The notes below the pieces were generated by a model. It was not told the origin of the DNA, ran no database searches, and worked only from the letters and a program-made list of their open reading frames with translations. Source: Pseudomonas sp. URIL14HWK12:I12 (GTDB lineage: Bacteria > Pseudomonadota > Gammaproteobacteria > Pseudomonadales > Pseudomonadaceae). From it: a DNA stretch of 64,000 nucleotides. The stretch lies in contig NZ_QEQL01000005.1 in NCBI RefSeq assembly GCF_003097135.1, forward strand, positions 124,001 through 188,000. The letters are read 5' to 3'. The translations under genes and the position numbers were made by a program. Positions 27,225-37,114 of this stretch are shown here, in pieces (position 1 is the stretch's first letter; each line of letters begins with the position of its first letter).

Positions 27225-28820
27225 ATGAATCATCCTAACCGCAGTGGCCGTACCTGCGCAGTGACTGCCCTGGCCGCCGCGATCATGCTCGCGGGTGCAA
27301 GCGCCTGGGCCAACCCGACGCCGGCACCGGCCCCGGGCAAGCCGGGCGCGGTCAAGGAACTGCAGCAAGCCAAGACCTACAACATCGTCGAAGCCGACGC
27401 AGGCCCGCTGGCCATGTCGCCACCGAAGCTGCCCGACCTGGCCGGTTATACCGCCGAGGCTGCCAAGGCCAAGGTTGACCGCAGCAAGAAGGGCAAGGTG
27501 TCGATCCGCCGCATGATGCAGGAAGATCCGCTCAAGGCATTCATTGGCGGTGACAACAAGCTTGCGGCCTGGGTGGGCAAACAGCGTGGTATTCCGGTGG
27601 CGATCTTCGTCGACGGCGGCTACCTGAACTTTGCCGACCTTGCCAAGAGCGTGCCGCAGCAATACCTGCGCGAGACCTCCCCGGGTATCTGGCTAGCACG
27701 CGTTCCGATCGTGGTCTCCCACGGTGCGACGCTGGAAATCGATGGCCGGGTCAAGGACCTGCGCCTGTCGCAGGAAGGTGGCTCGTTCGTGGTCAACGAC
27801 GGCAAGCTGTTTACCTTCGACACCAAGGTCACCGGCTGGAGCGAGCAGGCCAAGGGGCCGAGCAAGTTCAAGACGCCGAACGAGTTCCGCCCGTTCCTGG
27901 TGTCGTGGGGTGGGACCGAGACTTACCTGGTCAACACCGTAATGGCCAGCATGGGCTACAACGAGTCGAAGTCCTACGGGATTTCTATCTCGCAGTACAC
28001 CCCAAGCATGAAGGCCCAGATGAACCGTGAAGAGCCCACCGGCTGGATCATCGGCTCGACCTTCAGCGACATGTGGTACGGCTATTACTGCTACGAGACT
28101 CGCGATTTCGTGGTCAAGAGCAACACCTACAAAGACAACATCATCTACGGCATCGACCCGCACGACCGTTCGCACGGATTGATCATCGCCGACAACGACG
28201 TCTACGGGACCCACAAGAAGCACGGGATCATCGTGTCGCGCGAAGTCGACAACAGCTACATCATCAACAACCGCAGCTACGACAACCACCTCTCCGGCGT
28301 GGTCCTGGACCGTAACAGCGTGGGCAACGTGGTTGCCTACAACCAGATCTACCAGAACCACACCGACGGCATCACCTTGTACGAAAGCGGTGACAACCTG
28401 TTGTGGGGCAACAAGGTGCTGGCCAATAAGCGCCACGGCATCCGCGTGCGCAACAGCACCAACATCCGCCTGTACGAAAACATCGCCATGGGCAACGGCC
28501 TGACCGGCGTGTATGGCCACATCAAGGACCTGTCCGACACCGACCGCGACATCAAGCTCGACCCGTTCGACGCCGAAGTGTCGCTGATCGTGGTGGGCGG
28601 CCAGTTGTCGGCCAATGGCACCGGCCCGATGGCGATCGACTCGCCGCTCTCGGTGGAGCTGTACAAGGTGTCGATGCTGGCACCGTCGAAATCCAGCGGC
28701 ATCAGCTTCAACGGCGTGCTGGGTGACAACCAGGAAAAAATCATGGACCTGCTGGTGCGCCAGCAGAAAGCGGTGCTGATCGACCCGGTCGAGAAGCAAT
28801 CGGACATGGCGAAGGACTGA
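27225..28820 (+). CDS. algG: Mannuronan C5-epimerase AlgG
   Basis: A 531-aa periplasmic enzyme that converts mannuronate to guluronate in the polymer. The signal peptide ends ASAWA. Right-handed beta-helix repeats fill the C-terminal two thirds; the catalytic DPHD motif is in IYGIDPHDRSHGLII, and carbohydrate-binding repeats continue (NTNIRLYENIAMGN). It also protects alginate from AlgL as part of the export scaffold. Confidence 0.96.
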   Translation: MNHPNRSGRTCAVTALAAAIMLAGASAWANPTPAPAPGKPGAVKELQQAKTYNIVEADAGPLAMSPPKLPDLAGYTAEAAKAKVDRSKKGKVSIRRMMQEDPLKAFIGGDNKLAAWVGKQRGIPVAIFVDGGYLNFADLAKSVPQQYLRETSPGIWLARVPIVVSHGATLEIDGRVKDLRLSQEGGSFVVNDGKLFTFDTKVTGWSEQAKGPSKFKTPNEFRPFLVSWGGTETYLVNTVMASMGYNESKSYGISISQYTPSMKAQMNREEPTGWIIGSTFSDMWYGYYCYETRDFVVKSNTYKDNIIYGIDPHDRSHGLIIADNDVYGTHKKHGIIVSREVDNSYIINNRSYDNHLSGVVLDRNSVGNVVAYNQIYQNHTDGITLYESGDNLLWGNKVLANKRHGIRVRNSTNIRLYENIAMGNGLTGVYGHIKDLSDTDRDIKLDPFDAEVSLIVVGGQLSANGTGPMAIDSPLSVELYKVSMLAPSKSSGISFNGVLGDNQEKIMDLLVRQQKAVLIDPVEKQSDMAKD

Positions 28821-28831
28821 GGAAGACCTAA

Positions 28832-30316
28832 ATGCATTCACCATTGATCAAATGGTTCGGTTTGTCTGGCCTGGCCGCGGCTCTCTACGCCGCCGCGGGC
28901 GCGGCGCAGGCGGCGCCGGTGCAAGCGCCGAACTTCACCGCCCAGCCGTGCTGCCAGATCTGCCCGGCAGCGTTGGATGCCAAGAACTACGTGACCCGCT
29001 ACCAGCGCAACTTCACCACGTTGTTCCAGGGCGAAGGCGACTGGCTGTTCCGTACCGTCGAAGACCTGCGCACCGAATTCAACACCACGCCCGAAGGCTA
29101 CCGTCGCCTGCAAGAACTGCACGATGCGTTCAAGAGCAAGGGTGTGGAAGTGGTCATCGTTTACCAGCCCACCCGTGGCCTGGTGGACCGCGCCCACATG
29201 CTGCCGGCTGACCGCGCCAAGTTCGATTACGACAAGGCGCTGAAGAACTACAAGGACATGCTCGGCCGCTTCGCCGCCATGGGCTACCACGTGCCTGACC
29301 TGTCGCCGCTGACCAACGAGCAGCAGGCCCACGACTTCTACTTCCGTGGCGACCAGCACTGGACGCCGTATGGCGCCCAGCGCACCGCCAAGATCGTGGC
29401 TGACACCATCAAGCAGATCCCGGCGTACCAAGGCATTCCCAAGCGTGAGTTCGAGACCAAGATCAGCGGGCGCATGGGCAAGACCGGCACCCTGCAGAAC
29501 ATGGCCGGCCAGCTGTGCGGCACCAGCTACGCGATTCAGTACATGGATCAGTTCTCCACCGAGCCCAAGGGCGAAGCCGCCGACGGCGACCTGTTCGGTG
29601 ACAGCTCCGAGCCGCAGATCACCTTGGTGGGCACCTCGCACAGTGGCAAGAACTACAACTTTGCGGGCTTCATCCAGCAAGACACCAACGCCGACGTGCT
29701 GAACGTGGCGTTCCCCGGCGGGGGCTTCGAAGGCTCGATGCTGCAGTACCTGGGCAGCGATGACTTCCAGAAGAACCCACCGAAGATTCTGGTGTGGGAA
29801 TTCAGCCCGCTGTATCCGCTGGACCAGGAAACCATCTATCGCCAGATGATGGCGATGATGGGTAACGGATGCGAAGGAAAGCCTGCCGAACTCACCGGCA
29901 AAGCCACGCTCAAACCGAACCAGGCCAGCGAAGTGCTGGTCAATGGGCGCAACGGTGTGAAGGACTTCGAAAACTACAACCATCAGATCGACATCAAGTT
30001 TGCCGACACTTCGGTCAAGACCATGAAGGCCACCCTCTGGTACATGAACGGGCGGCACGAAGACATCAAGATCGAGAAACCCACCACATCCGATACCGAC
30101 GGGCGTTTTGCCTTCGAGCTGCGTGACGACGCCGACTGGGCACACCAGAACCTGCTGGCTCTGGAGCTACATGGCCCGGAAGACAATCCCGACGAGCAGG
30201 CCGCCGACGGCGCGCCAGCGGCCAAGCCGGGTCCGCAACAGGTCGAAGCGACGCTGTGCAAACGCAACGTATTCCCCGGCGTGAGCGAACGCCGCAACGC
30301 ACAAGCCGGGTTGTGA
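28832..30316 (+). CDS. algX: Alginate O-acetyltransferase AlgX
   Basis: A 494-aa periplasmic protein: signal peptide (to AGAAQAAP), SGNH-like domain, and C-terminal carbohydrate-binding module. Catalytic residues are visible as the Asp and His in [11 protein letters not shown] and the Ser in [11 protein letters not shown]. AlgX places the acetyl group on the polymer and bridges AlgK to the periplasmic complex. Cys pairs ([11 protein letters not shown] near the N-terminus, GNGCEG later) are typical. Confidence 0.96.
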   Translation: MHSPLIKWFGLSGLAAALYAAAGAAQAAPVQAPNFTAQPCCQICPAALDAKNYVTRYQRNFTTLFQGEGDWLFRTVEDLRTEFNTTPEGYRRLQELHDAFKSKGVEVVIVYQPTRGLVDRAHMLPADRAKFDYDKALKNYKDMLGRFAAMGYHVPDLSPLTNEQQAHDFYFRGDQHWTPYGAQRTAKIVADTIKQIPAYQGIPKREFETKISGRMGKTGTLQNMAGQLCGTSYAIQYMDQFSTEPKGEAADGDLFGDSSEPQITLVGTSHSGKNYNFAGFIQQDTNADVLNVAFPGGGFEGSMLQYLGSDDFQKNPPKILVWEFSPLYPLDQETIYRQMMAMMGNGCEGKPAELTGKATLKPNQASEVLVNGRNGVKDFENYNHQIDIKFADTSVKTMKATLWYMNGRHEDIKIEKPTTSDTDGRFAFELRDDADWAHQNLLALELHGPEDNPDEQAADGAPAAKPGPQQVEATLCKRNVFPGVSERRNAQAGL

Positions 30317-30323
30317 GGTGATC

Positions 30324-31487
30324 ATGAATCGCGTGAACGCTTGTAAAACCAGGAAGTTGCTGGCCCCTGCCCTGCTCGGGCTGGCGCTGGCCAGCCCACT
30401 CGCCGCGCTGGCCGGTGGCCCCCTGGTGCCGCCCCACGGTTACTACGAAGGCATCGAAAAGCAAAAGGTGGGCGACGGCAACTTCAGTTGCCCCGCCGTT
30501 CCCAAGCCCTACACAGGCACCTTGCAATTTCGCAGCAAATACGAAGGTTCCGACAAGCATCGCGCGACCTTCAACGCTGCCAGTGACCAAGCCTTCCGCG
30601 ATTCGACCAAACCAATCACCGATATGGAACGCGGGATCAGCAAGATCGTCATGCAGTACATGCGCGACGGCCGCCCGAATCAGCTCGACTGCGCGCTGAA
30701 CTGGCTGACCACCTGGGCCAGCGCCGACGCGCTGGAGTCCACCGACTTCAACCATACCGGCAAGTCGATGCGTAAATGGGCACTGGGCAGCATGTCGTCG
30801 TCCTACCTGCGCTTGAAGTTCTCCAGCGCTCATCCGCTGCAAGGTCACGAGCAACAGGCGCAGTTGATCGAGGGCTGGTTCAGCAAGCTGGGCGACCAGG
30901 TGGTCAGCGACTGGTCGAACCTGCCCATGGAGAAGATCAACAACCACTCCTACTGGGCTGCATGGTCGGTGATGGCCACTGCGGTGGTCACCAACCGTCG
31001 GGACCTGTTCGATTGGTCGGTCAAGGAATTCAAGATCGCCACCACCCAGATCGACCCGGACGGCTTCCTTCCCAACGAGCTCAAGCGCCAGCAGCGCGCG
31101 TTGGCGTACCACAACTACGCCTTGCCGCCGCTGATGATGATTGCAAGCTTCGCCAACGCCAATGGCGTTGACCTGCGCGGCGAAAACCACGGCGCACTGG
31201 AAAAGCTGGCCAAGCGGGTGATGGATGGCATCAAGGATCAAGGCGGCTTCGTGGCCAAGAATGGCAACGAGCAGGACATGACCGACCTGAAGGTCGACAG
31301 CAAGTTCGCCTGGCTCGAACCCTACTGCGACCTGTACCAGTGCGCAGCCGATGTCGTCGAGCGCAAGCATGAGATGGAACCCTTCAAGGCCTTCCGCCTG
31401 GGCGGCGACTTGACCCGTACCTACGACCCTAGCCACGAGAAAGGCGACAAGGGCGACAAGGATGACGACAAGGACGGCGGCTTCTGA
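30324..31487 (+). CDS. algL: Alginate lyase AlgL
   Basis: A 387-aa periplasmic lyase (PL5) that degrades misdirected polymer. The ATG at 30324 follows GAGGTG. The signal peptide ends AALAGG. The active site is clear: NNHSYWAAW (Asn, His) and [15 protein letters not shown] (Arg, Tyr). The chain ends with a 17-residue highly charged tail ([17 protein letters not shown]) that I would not expect on a standard AlgL. A strong hairpin follows the stop. Confidence 0.96.
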   Translation: MNRVNACKTRKLLAPALLGLALASPLAALAGGPLVPPHGYYEGIEKQKVGDGNFSCPAVPKPYTGTLQFRSKYEGSDKHRATFNAASDQAFRDSTKPITDMERGISKIVMQYMRDGRPNQLDCALNWLTTWASADALESTDFNHTGKSMRKWALGSMSSSYLRLKFSSAHPLQGHEQQAQLIEGWFSKLGDQVVSDWSNLPMEKINNHSYWAAWSVMATAVVTNRRDLFDWSVKEFKIATTQIDPDGFLPNELKRQQRALAYHNYALPPLMMIASFANANGVDLRGENHGALEKLAKRVMDGIKDQGGFVAKNGNEQDMTDLKVDSKFAWLEPYCDLYQCAADVVERKHEMEPFKAFRLGGDLTRTYDPSHEKGDKGDKDDDKDGGF

Positions 31488-31494
31488 TCTACCT

Positions 31495-31527
31495 CACCCC
31501 CGGGGCATCCCCGGGGGTGGCGTTTTA
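31495..31527 (+). terminator. Terminator-like hairpin between algL and algI
   Basis: CACCCCCGGGG (31495-31505) and CCCCGGGGGTG (31509-31519) form a perfect 11-bp stem with a CAT loop, followed within a few bases by TTTT. It begins eight bases after the algL stop and 93 bases before algI. Confidence 0.65.
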
Positions 31528-31611
31528 CGTTCCCCCAGGCTTTTGGCGTGGGGGGTTTGGGGGGAGCTGTGAGCAGTTCCCTGGAATGCTGAACAACAAG
31601 GAGAGATCGGG

Positions 31612-33180
31612 ATGGTTTTCTCATCCAACGTATTCCTGTTCCTGTTCATGCCGATCTTCTTCGGCCTGTACTACCTGTGCTCGAATCGTTACCGCAACCT
31701 GCTGTTGCTGATTTCCAGCTACATCTTCTACGCGTGGTGGCGGATCGACTTCCTGGCGCTGTTCGCCGGGGTCACGCTGTGGAACTACTTCATCGGCCTG
31801 CGCATCGGCGCCAATGGTGTGCGCACCAAGGCCTCCCAACGCTGGCTGCTGCTGGGCGTGGCGGTCGACCTGGCCGTGCTGGGCTATTTCAAGTACGCCA
31901 ACTTCGGTGTCGATAGCCTCAACGCCATCATCACCTCGTTCGGCCTGGAGCCGTTCATCCTGACGCACATCCTGTTGCCGATCGGGATCAGCTTCTACAC
32001 CTTCGAATCGATCAGCTACATCATCGACGTTTATCGTGGCGACACCCCCGCCACCAAGAACCTGATCGACTTCGCCGCCTTCGTGGCCATCTTCCCGCAC
32101 CTGATCGCCGGCCCCGTGCTGCGCTTCAAGGACCTGGTCGACCAGTTCAACCACCGCACCCATACGCTGGACAAATTCAGCGAAGGCTGCACGCGTTTCA
32201 TGCAGGGTTTCATCAAGAAGGTGTTCATTGCCGACACCATCGCGGTGATCGCCGACCATGCGTTTGCGCTTGAACACCCCACGACGGGGGATGCCTGGCT
32301 GGGGGCGCTGGCGTATACCGCGCAGCTGTATTTCGACTTCTCCGGCTACAGCGACATGGCCATTGGCCTGGGCCTGATGATGGGCTTCCGCTTCATGGAG
32401 AACTTCAAGCAGCCCTACATCAGCCAGTCGATCACCGAGTTCTGGCGCCGTTGGCACATCAGCTTGTCGACCTGGCTGCGCGACTACCTGTACATCACCC
32501 TGGGCGGCAACCGTGGTGGCGTGGTGGCGACCTACCGCAACCTGTTCCTGACCATGCTGCTCGGTGGCCTGTGGCACGGGGCCAACTTCACCTACATCAT
32601 CTGGGGTGCCTGGCACGGCCTGTGGCTGGCGATCGAGCGGGCACTGGGCATCAACGCCGGGCCGCGTAGCTTCAACCCGATCAAGTGGTTCTTCACCTTC
32701 CTGCTGGTGGTGATGGGCTGGGTGATCTTCCGCGCTGAAAACCTGCACGTGGCAGGGCGCATGTATGGCGCCATGTTCAGCTTCGGCGACTGGCACTTGT
32801 CCGAGTTGCTCAGTGCCGACTTGACCGGGCTGCAGGTAGCGACCCTGGTGGTTGCCTATGTGTCGCTGGTGTTCTTCGGCCTGCGCGACTTCTACTACGC
32901 CCCGCTCGGCGCCCGTGCCCAGAAAGCCGAGGCCAAGCGTGACGACACCGAAGCCAATGGCCCGGCCACTGCGCAACCCGGCCAGATCAAAGCGGTGCCC
33001 GGCGACAGCCCGGCCGCGGTACAAGCCCATGTCGGCGGCAACCACACCGTGCAGCCGGCCTACTGGGTGGCGGACGTTCCGCGCTATGCAATGCGCGCGC
33101 TGATCCTGTTGTTGTTCGTCGCCTCGATTCTCAAGCTTTCGGCGCAGAGCTTCTCGCCGTTCCTCTACTTCCAGTTCTGA
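31612..33180 (+). CDS. algI: Alginate O-acetylation protein AlgI (MBOAT)
   Basis: A 522-aa membrane-bound O-acyltransferase with about ten hydrophobic segments, beginning MVFSSNVFLFLFMPIFFGLYY. Signature residues lie in FWRRWHISLSTWLRDYLYI and in LWHGANFTYIIWGAWHG, which carries the conserved catalytic His. AlgI passes acetyl groups across the inner membrane to AlgJ and AlgX. The start follows AAGGAGAG. The C-terminal linker (about residues 440-485) is variable and charged. Confidence 0.96.
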   Translation: MVFSSNVFLFLFMPIFFGLYYLCSNRYRNLLLLISSYIFYAWWRIDFLALFAGVTLWNYFIGLRIGANGVRTKASQRWLLLGVAVDLAVLGYFKYANFGVDSLNAIITSFGLEPFILTHILLPIGISFYTFESISYIIDVYRGDTPATKNLIDFAAFVAIFPHLIAGPVLRFKDLVDQFNHRTHTLDKFSEGCTRFMQGFIKKVFIADTIAVIADHAFALEHPTTGDAWLGALAYTAQLYFDFSGYSDMAIGLGLMMGFRFMENFKQPYISQSITEFWRRWHISLSTWLRDYLYITLGGNRGGVVATYRNLFLTMLLGGLWHGANFTYIIWGAWHGLWLAIERALGINAGPRSFNPIKWFFTFLLVVMGWVIFRAENLHVAGRMYGAMFSFGDWHLSELLSADLTGLQVATLVVAYVSLVFFGLRDFYYAPLGARAQKAEAKRDDTEANGPATAQPGQIKAVPGDSPAAVQAHVGGNHTVQPAYWVADVPRYAMRALILLLFVASILKLSAQSFSPFLYFQF

Positions 33181-33190
33181 GACGACGACC

Positions 33191-34336
33191 ATGACACGTA
33201 CACTTCGCCTTCTCTATGTCCTGACCTTCTTCGGCATCCTGGTAATCCTGGGGCTGTGGTCGCTGGTGAGCTTCGGGTCATTCAGCAAGACCGAACAGAT
33301 GACCGTGCTCAACGGCAAGTTCACCCATGCCGTCGAAGGCCACTACGACGATGAGTTTCCGATCAAACGCCTGGGCACCAACCTCTGGGCTGCCGTGGAT
33401 TACAAGGTGTTCAAGGAAGGCCGCCCGGGTGTGGTGCTCGGCCGCGACCAGTGGTTGTACAGCGATGAGGAATTCGACCCTATCGCCCATGCCGACCAGG
33501 TCGAAGCCGACAACCTGGCCCTGATCAAAGGCGTGGCCGCACGGCTGAAAGAGCACAATATCAAGCTGGTGATGGCGGTGATCCCTGCCAAGGCGCGGGT
33601 GTATCCCGAGCACATTGGCGAGGTGAAACCTGCCGCGCTGCACGCCGACACCTACCAGCGCTTGCACAGCGAACTGGAGCGCGACGGTATCGCCGCACCT
33701 GACCTGCTCGGCACGCTGGAGCAAGGCAAGCAACAAGGCCAGGTGTTCTTGCGCACCGACACCCATTGGACCCCCATGGGCGCCGACCTCGTTGCCAAGC
33801 AACTGGGCAGCTTCATCGCGAGCAACGCCCCCATCGACGCAACACCGGTGCAGTACACCACCACCGCTGCGCCTGCCCAGCCCTATAAAGGCGACCTGAC
33901 CAACTTCCTGCCACTGGACCCGCTGTTCAGCAACCTCCTACCCAAGCCGGACGACCTGTCTCAGCACACCACACAGGCGGCTGACACCGGCAGCGAAGGT
34001 GGTGGTGACCTGTTTGGCAATAGCGATGTGCCAGTCGCTCTGATCGGCACCAGCTACAGCGCCAATCCACACTGGAACTTTCTAGGCGCATTGCAACAAT
34101 CGCTGCATAGCGATGTCGTTAACTACGCCGAAGATGGCCATGGCCCGATCCTGCCGATGTTGAAATATCTGCAGAGTGACGGCTTCAAGAACGCGCCGCC
34201 GCAGGTCGTGATCTGGGAATTCCCCGAACGTTATTTGCCGGCAAAAAATGACCTCAGCCACTTCGACCCTAACTGGATCGCAGAACTGAAAGACGCGAAG
34301 AAGAACCAGAACCTGGCCGTTGGCCAGAACAACTGA
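33191..34336 (+). CDS. algJ: Alginate O-acetylation protein AlgJ
   Basis: A 381-aa type II membrane-anchored SGNH-like acetyltransferase, paralogous to AlgX but without its binding module. The N-terminal anchor is at about residues 5-27. Catalytic motifs are RTDTHWTPMGADL (Asp, His) and IGTSYSANPHWNF (Ser). It starts 10 bp after algI and shuttles acetyl groups to AlgX. Confidence 0.95.
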   Translation: MTRTLRLLYVLTFFGILVILGLWSLVSFGSFSKTEQMTVLNGKFTHAVEGHYDDEFPIKRLGTNLWAAVDYKVFKEGRPGVVLGRDQWLYSDEEFDPIAHADQVEADNLALIKGVAARLKEHNIKLVMAVIPAKARVYPEHIGEVKPAALHADTYQRLHSELERDGIAAPDLLGTLEQGKQQGQVFLRTDTHWTPMGADLVAKQLGSFIASNAPIDATPVQYTTTAAPAQPYKGDLTNFLPLDPLFSNLLPKPDDLSQHTTQAADTGSEGGGDLFGNSDVPVALIGTSYSANPHWNFLGALQQSLHSDVVNYAEDGHGPILPMLKYLQSDGFKNAPPQVVIWEFPERYLPAKNDLSHFDPNWIAELKDAKKNQNLAVGQNN

Positions 34337-34365
34337 CCCGATTTTTCAGCAAGAGGAAATATCCT

Positions 34366-35028
34366 ATGTACGCACTCGCAACTGCCCCACGCCGCATCGT
34401 GAAAAACCGCGCCGCCAAACTCTGTGCACTGGCAGCCGGCCTGTCGATGCTCTCGCTCAATGCCTTCGCCGGTGGTGATTCGGCCTTGTACCCCACCGCA
34501 CCAGCAGGCTCGGCGTTCGTGCGCGTCTACAATGCGAGCTCCCAGGAAGTCACTCCGTCCATCGGAACGGCCAAGTTCACGCCCATCGCGCCTCAGAAGA
34601 GCAGCGCCTACTCCTTCCTGCCGGGCGGCAGCTACACCGCACAGCTGGGCGGTACCAGCCTGCCGGTGAAACTCGACAGCAATAAATATTATACGGTCGT
34701 CAATGAAACTTCTGCCGCCAAACTGGTCGAAGAATCCAAGTTCGACAATAAGCAGAAAGCCCGCGTTGATGTCCAGAATTTGACGGACAAACCTTTGACG
34801 CTCAAAACCGCCGACGGTAAGACCGCCGTAGTTGAAGACGTGGCCCCGGGTAAATCCGGCCAGCGCGAAATCAACCCGGTTAAAGTGTCTCTCGCACTGT
34901 TCAGTGGCGCCACTAAAGTGGCGGACGTAAAACCGGTTTCACTGGAGCGCGGTCAAATTACTTCGCTCTTTGTTACCGGCTCGGGCAGCAATGTAAAAGC
35001 GGAATGGGTAGTTCCGCCAGCCTCTTGA
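34366..35028 (+). CDS. algF: Alginate O-acetylation protein AlgF
   Basis: A 220-aa periplasmic adaptor required for acetylation. A long basic N-region precedes a hydrophobic core ending LNAFAGG. The mature domain is beta-rich (SAFVRVYNASSQEVTPSIG, SYTAQLGGTSLPVKLDSNKYY). It follows algJ by 29 bp and precedes algA by 111 bp containing a hairpin. The start is the upstream ATG at 34366. Confidence 0.94.
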   Translation: MYALATAPRRIVKNRAAKLCALAAGLSMLSLNAFAGGDSALYPTAPAGSAFVRVYNASSQEVTPSIGTAKFTPIAPQKSSAYSFLPGGSYTAQLGGTSLPVKLDSNKYYTVVNETSAAKLVEESKFDNKQKARVDVQNLTDKPLTLKTADGKTAVVEDVAPGKSGQREINPVKVSLALFSGATKVADVKPVSLERGQITSLFVTGSGSNVKAEWVVPPAS

Positions 35029-35042
35029 TTTAACTGATGAGG

Positions 35043-35070
35043 GTGGCCGCTTAGTTCAAGCGGCCACTTT
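35043..35070 (+). terminator. Hairpin between algF and algA
   Basis: GTGGCCGCTT (35043-35052) and AAGCGGCCAC (35058-35067) make a perfect 10-bp stem with an AGTTC loop. Only TTT follows, so termination would be partial. It may also protect or mark an RNA 3' end. Confidence 0.55.
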
Positions 35071-35139
35071 AAATGGAACAAGAAGAAACGGCAGCGACAG
35101 CAGTCCAACTTCCTTAACGAAATATCTTGGAGATACGTC

Positions 35140-36606
35140 ATGATTCCAGTGATCTTGTCCGGTGGCAGTGGCTCGCGTCTGTGGCCGCTCTCGCGCAAGC
35201 AATTCCCGAAACAGTTCCTGGCCTTGACCGGTGAGCACACGCTGTTCCAGCAAACCCTGGAACGCCTGCTGTTCGAAGGCATGGATAAGCCTGTCATCGT
35301 TTGCAATAAAGAACACAAATTCATCGTCAACGAGCAACTGGCCGCGCTCAAGCTTGAGACCCAGGGCTTGCTGATGGAACCCTTCGGGCGCAACACCGCC
35401 CCTGCCGTGGCCCTGGCGGCCATGAAGTTGGTCAACGAAGGCCGTGACGACCTGATGCTGGTACTGCCAGCGGACCACGTGATCGAAGACCAAAAAGCCC
35501 TGCAGCGTGCCCTCGCCCTGGCCACCGTCGCCGCTGAGCGTGGTGAGATGGTGCTGTTCGGCGTGCCGGCCACCCGCCCTGAAACCGGCTATGGCTACAT
35601 CAAATCCACTGCTGATGCGCTGCTGCCCGAAGGCGTGGCCCGCGTATCGCAATTCGTCGAAAAACCCGACGAAACCCGCGCTCAAGAATACGTACAAGCC
35701 GGTGGCTATTTCTGGAACAGCGGCATGTTCCTGTTCCGCGCCAGCCGCTTCCTGGAAGAGCTGAAAAAGCACGATCCGGATATCTACGACAACTGCCTGC
35801 TGACGCTGGAGCGCAGCAAGCAGGACGGCGACAGCGTCGACATCGACGAAGCCAGCTTCGCCTGCTGCCCTGACAACTCCATCGACTACGCCGTCATGGA
35901 AAAAACCCAACGCGCTTGCGTAGTGCCTCTGTCGGCCGGCTGGAGCGACGTGGGCTGCTGGGCCTCGCTGTGGGAAGTGCACGAGAAGGATGAAAGCGGC
36001 AACGTCACCAAAGGCGACGTTGTGGTTCAAGACAGCCGCAACTGCATGATCCATGGCAACGGCAAGCTGGTATCGGTCATCGGCCTGGACAACATCGTTG
36101 TTGTCGAGACCAAAGACGCCATGATGATTGCCCACAAGGACAAGGTCCAGGGCGTCAAGCAAATGGTCGCCACCCTGAACGAAGCAGGCCGTAGCGAAAC
36201 CCAGAACCACTGTGAAGTCTACCGCCCATGGGGCTCGTACGACTCGGTGGACATGGGCGGCCGCTTCCAGGTCAAGCACATCAGCGTCAAGCCGGGCGCC
36301 TCGCTCTCGCTGCAGATGCACCACCACCGCGCCGAGCACTGGATCGTCGTATCCGGCACCGCCGAAGTGACCTGTGACGAGAACGTGTTCCTGCTGACCG
36401 AAAACCAATCGACCTACATTCCGATTGCCTCGGTGCACCGCCTGCGCAACCCAGGCAAGATTCCGTTGGAAATCATCGAAGTGCAATCTGGCTCCTACCT
36501 GGGCGAAGACGACATCGAACGCTTCGAAGACATCTACGGTCGTTCGGGTAGCACCGCGGTCGAAGGCGTATCGGTCAAGGCGATCTCCCAGCAGCAGCAT
36601 CACTGA
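35140..36606 (+). CDS. algA: Bifunctional phosphomannose isomerase / GDP-mannose pyrophosphorylase
   Basis: A 488-aa enzyme supplying GDP-mannose. The N-terminal pyrophosphorylase domain shows GGSGSRLWPLSRKQFPKQFL and the FVEKPDE motif. The C-terminal cupin isomerase domain (about residues 365-480) shows QMHHHRAEHWIVVSGTAEV with metal-binding His. It closes the alginate operon and provides the substrate used by AlgD. It ends in a His-rich tail (QQQHH). Confidence 0.96.
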   Translation: MIPVILSGGSGSRLWPLSRKQFPKQFLALTGEHTLFQQTLERLLFEGMDKPVIVCNKEHKFIVNEQLAALKLETQGLLMEPFGRNTAPAVALAAMKLVNEGRDDLMLVLPADHVIEDQKALQRALALATVAAERGEMVLFGVPATRPETGYGYIKSTADALLPEGVARVSQFVEKPDETRAQEYVQAGGYFWNSGMFLFRASRFLEELKKHDPDIYDNCLLTLERSKQDGDSVDIDEASFACCPDNSIDYAVMEKTQRACVVPLSAGWSDVGCWASLWEVHEKDESGNVTKGDVVVQDSRNCMIHGNGKLVSVIGLDNIVVVETKDAMMIAHKDKVQGVKQMVATLNEAGRSETQNHCEVYRPWGSYDSVDMGGRFQVKHISVKPGASLSLQMHHHRAEHWIVVSGTAEVTCDENVFLLTENQSTYIPIASVHRLRNPGKIPLEIIEVQSGSYLGEDDIERFEDIYGRSGSTAVEGVSVKAISQQQHH

Positions 36607-36682
36607 TAGACCGCGTCGCCGAGCCCAGTTGGCCTTCCATGAAGGCTAGTTGAACCCGGCGGCGGCAACACCCGATCCCCAT

Positions 36683-36741
36683 AGCAAAAGGCCCTCGAGC
36701 CAAGCCCTTGAACAAGGCTTGCCCCGGGGGCCTTTTGCTTT
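36683..36741. terminator. Bidirectional terminator after algA
   Basis: AGCAAAAGGCCC (36683-36694) pairs with GGGCCTTTTGCT (36728-36739), enclosing a second small stem CAAGCC/GGCTTG. The A-rich left arm and T-rich right arm suit termination from both sides. The neighbouring gene is convergent. Confidence 0.85.
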
Positions 36742-36801
36742 ATCGCGTTTGATCGAAGCACACGCTGGTGCTGGGCCGGCTAGCCGGGCGACGCAGCCTG
36801 T

Positions 36802-37113
36802 TTAAAGATCCGCCAACCGCCAAGCCTCATAAGCGGGCGTTTCGTAGGGGTGGCTGGCCTTCAAGGCCTGTACCGCCGCGGCCACATGCTCATCGCTGAC
36901 CACCAACTCCACCCGCCACTCCGTCACCTGCTCTACCGCACCGGTGCTGCCAATGAACGGCTGGCTGCCCGGCAAGGGGCGGAACTGCCCCTCTCCCAGC
37001 ACCTGCCAGCAGCACCGGTCGTAATGGCCGACCTTGCCGGCGCCTGCGGTAAACACTGCCTCCTTGACCGCTTCCAGATGGCTGGGCGGTACGAAGAAGC
37101 ACAGTTTGTACAC
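36802..37113 (-). CDS. NIF3-like PII-fold protein
   Basis: A 103-aa protein matching the stand-alone insert domain of the NIF3/YqfO family. It opens MYKLCFFVPPSHLEAVKEAVFTAG and includes GKVGHYDRCCWQV, PFIGSTGAVEQV and HPYETPAYEAW. The family has a PII/CutA-like ferredoxin fold of unknown role. It lies two bases downstream of the purL stop on the same strand and is probably co-transcribed. Confidence 0.85.
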   Translation of the reverse strand: MYKLCFFVPPSHLEAVKEAVFTAGAGKVGHYDRCCWQVLGEGQFRPLPGSQPFIGSTGAVEQVTEWRVELVVSDEHVAAAVQALKASHPYETPAYEAWRLADL

Positions 37114-37114
37114 C

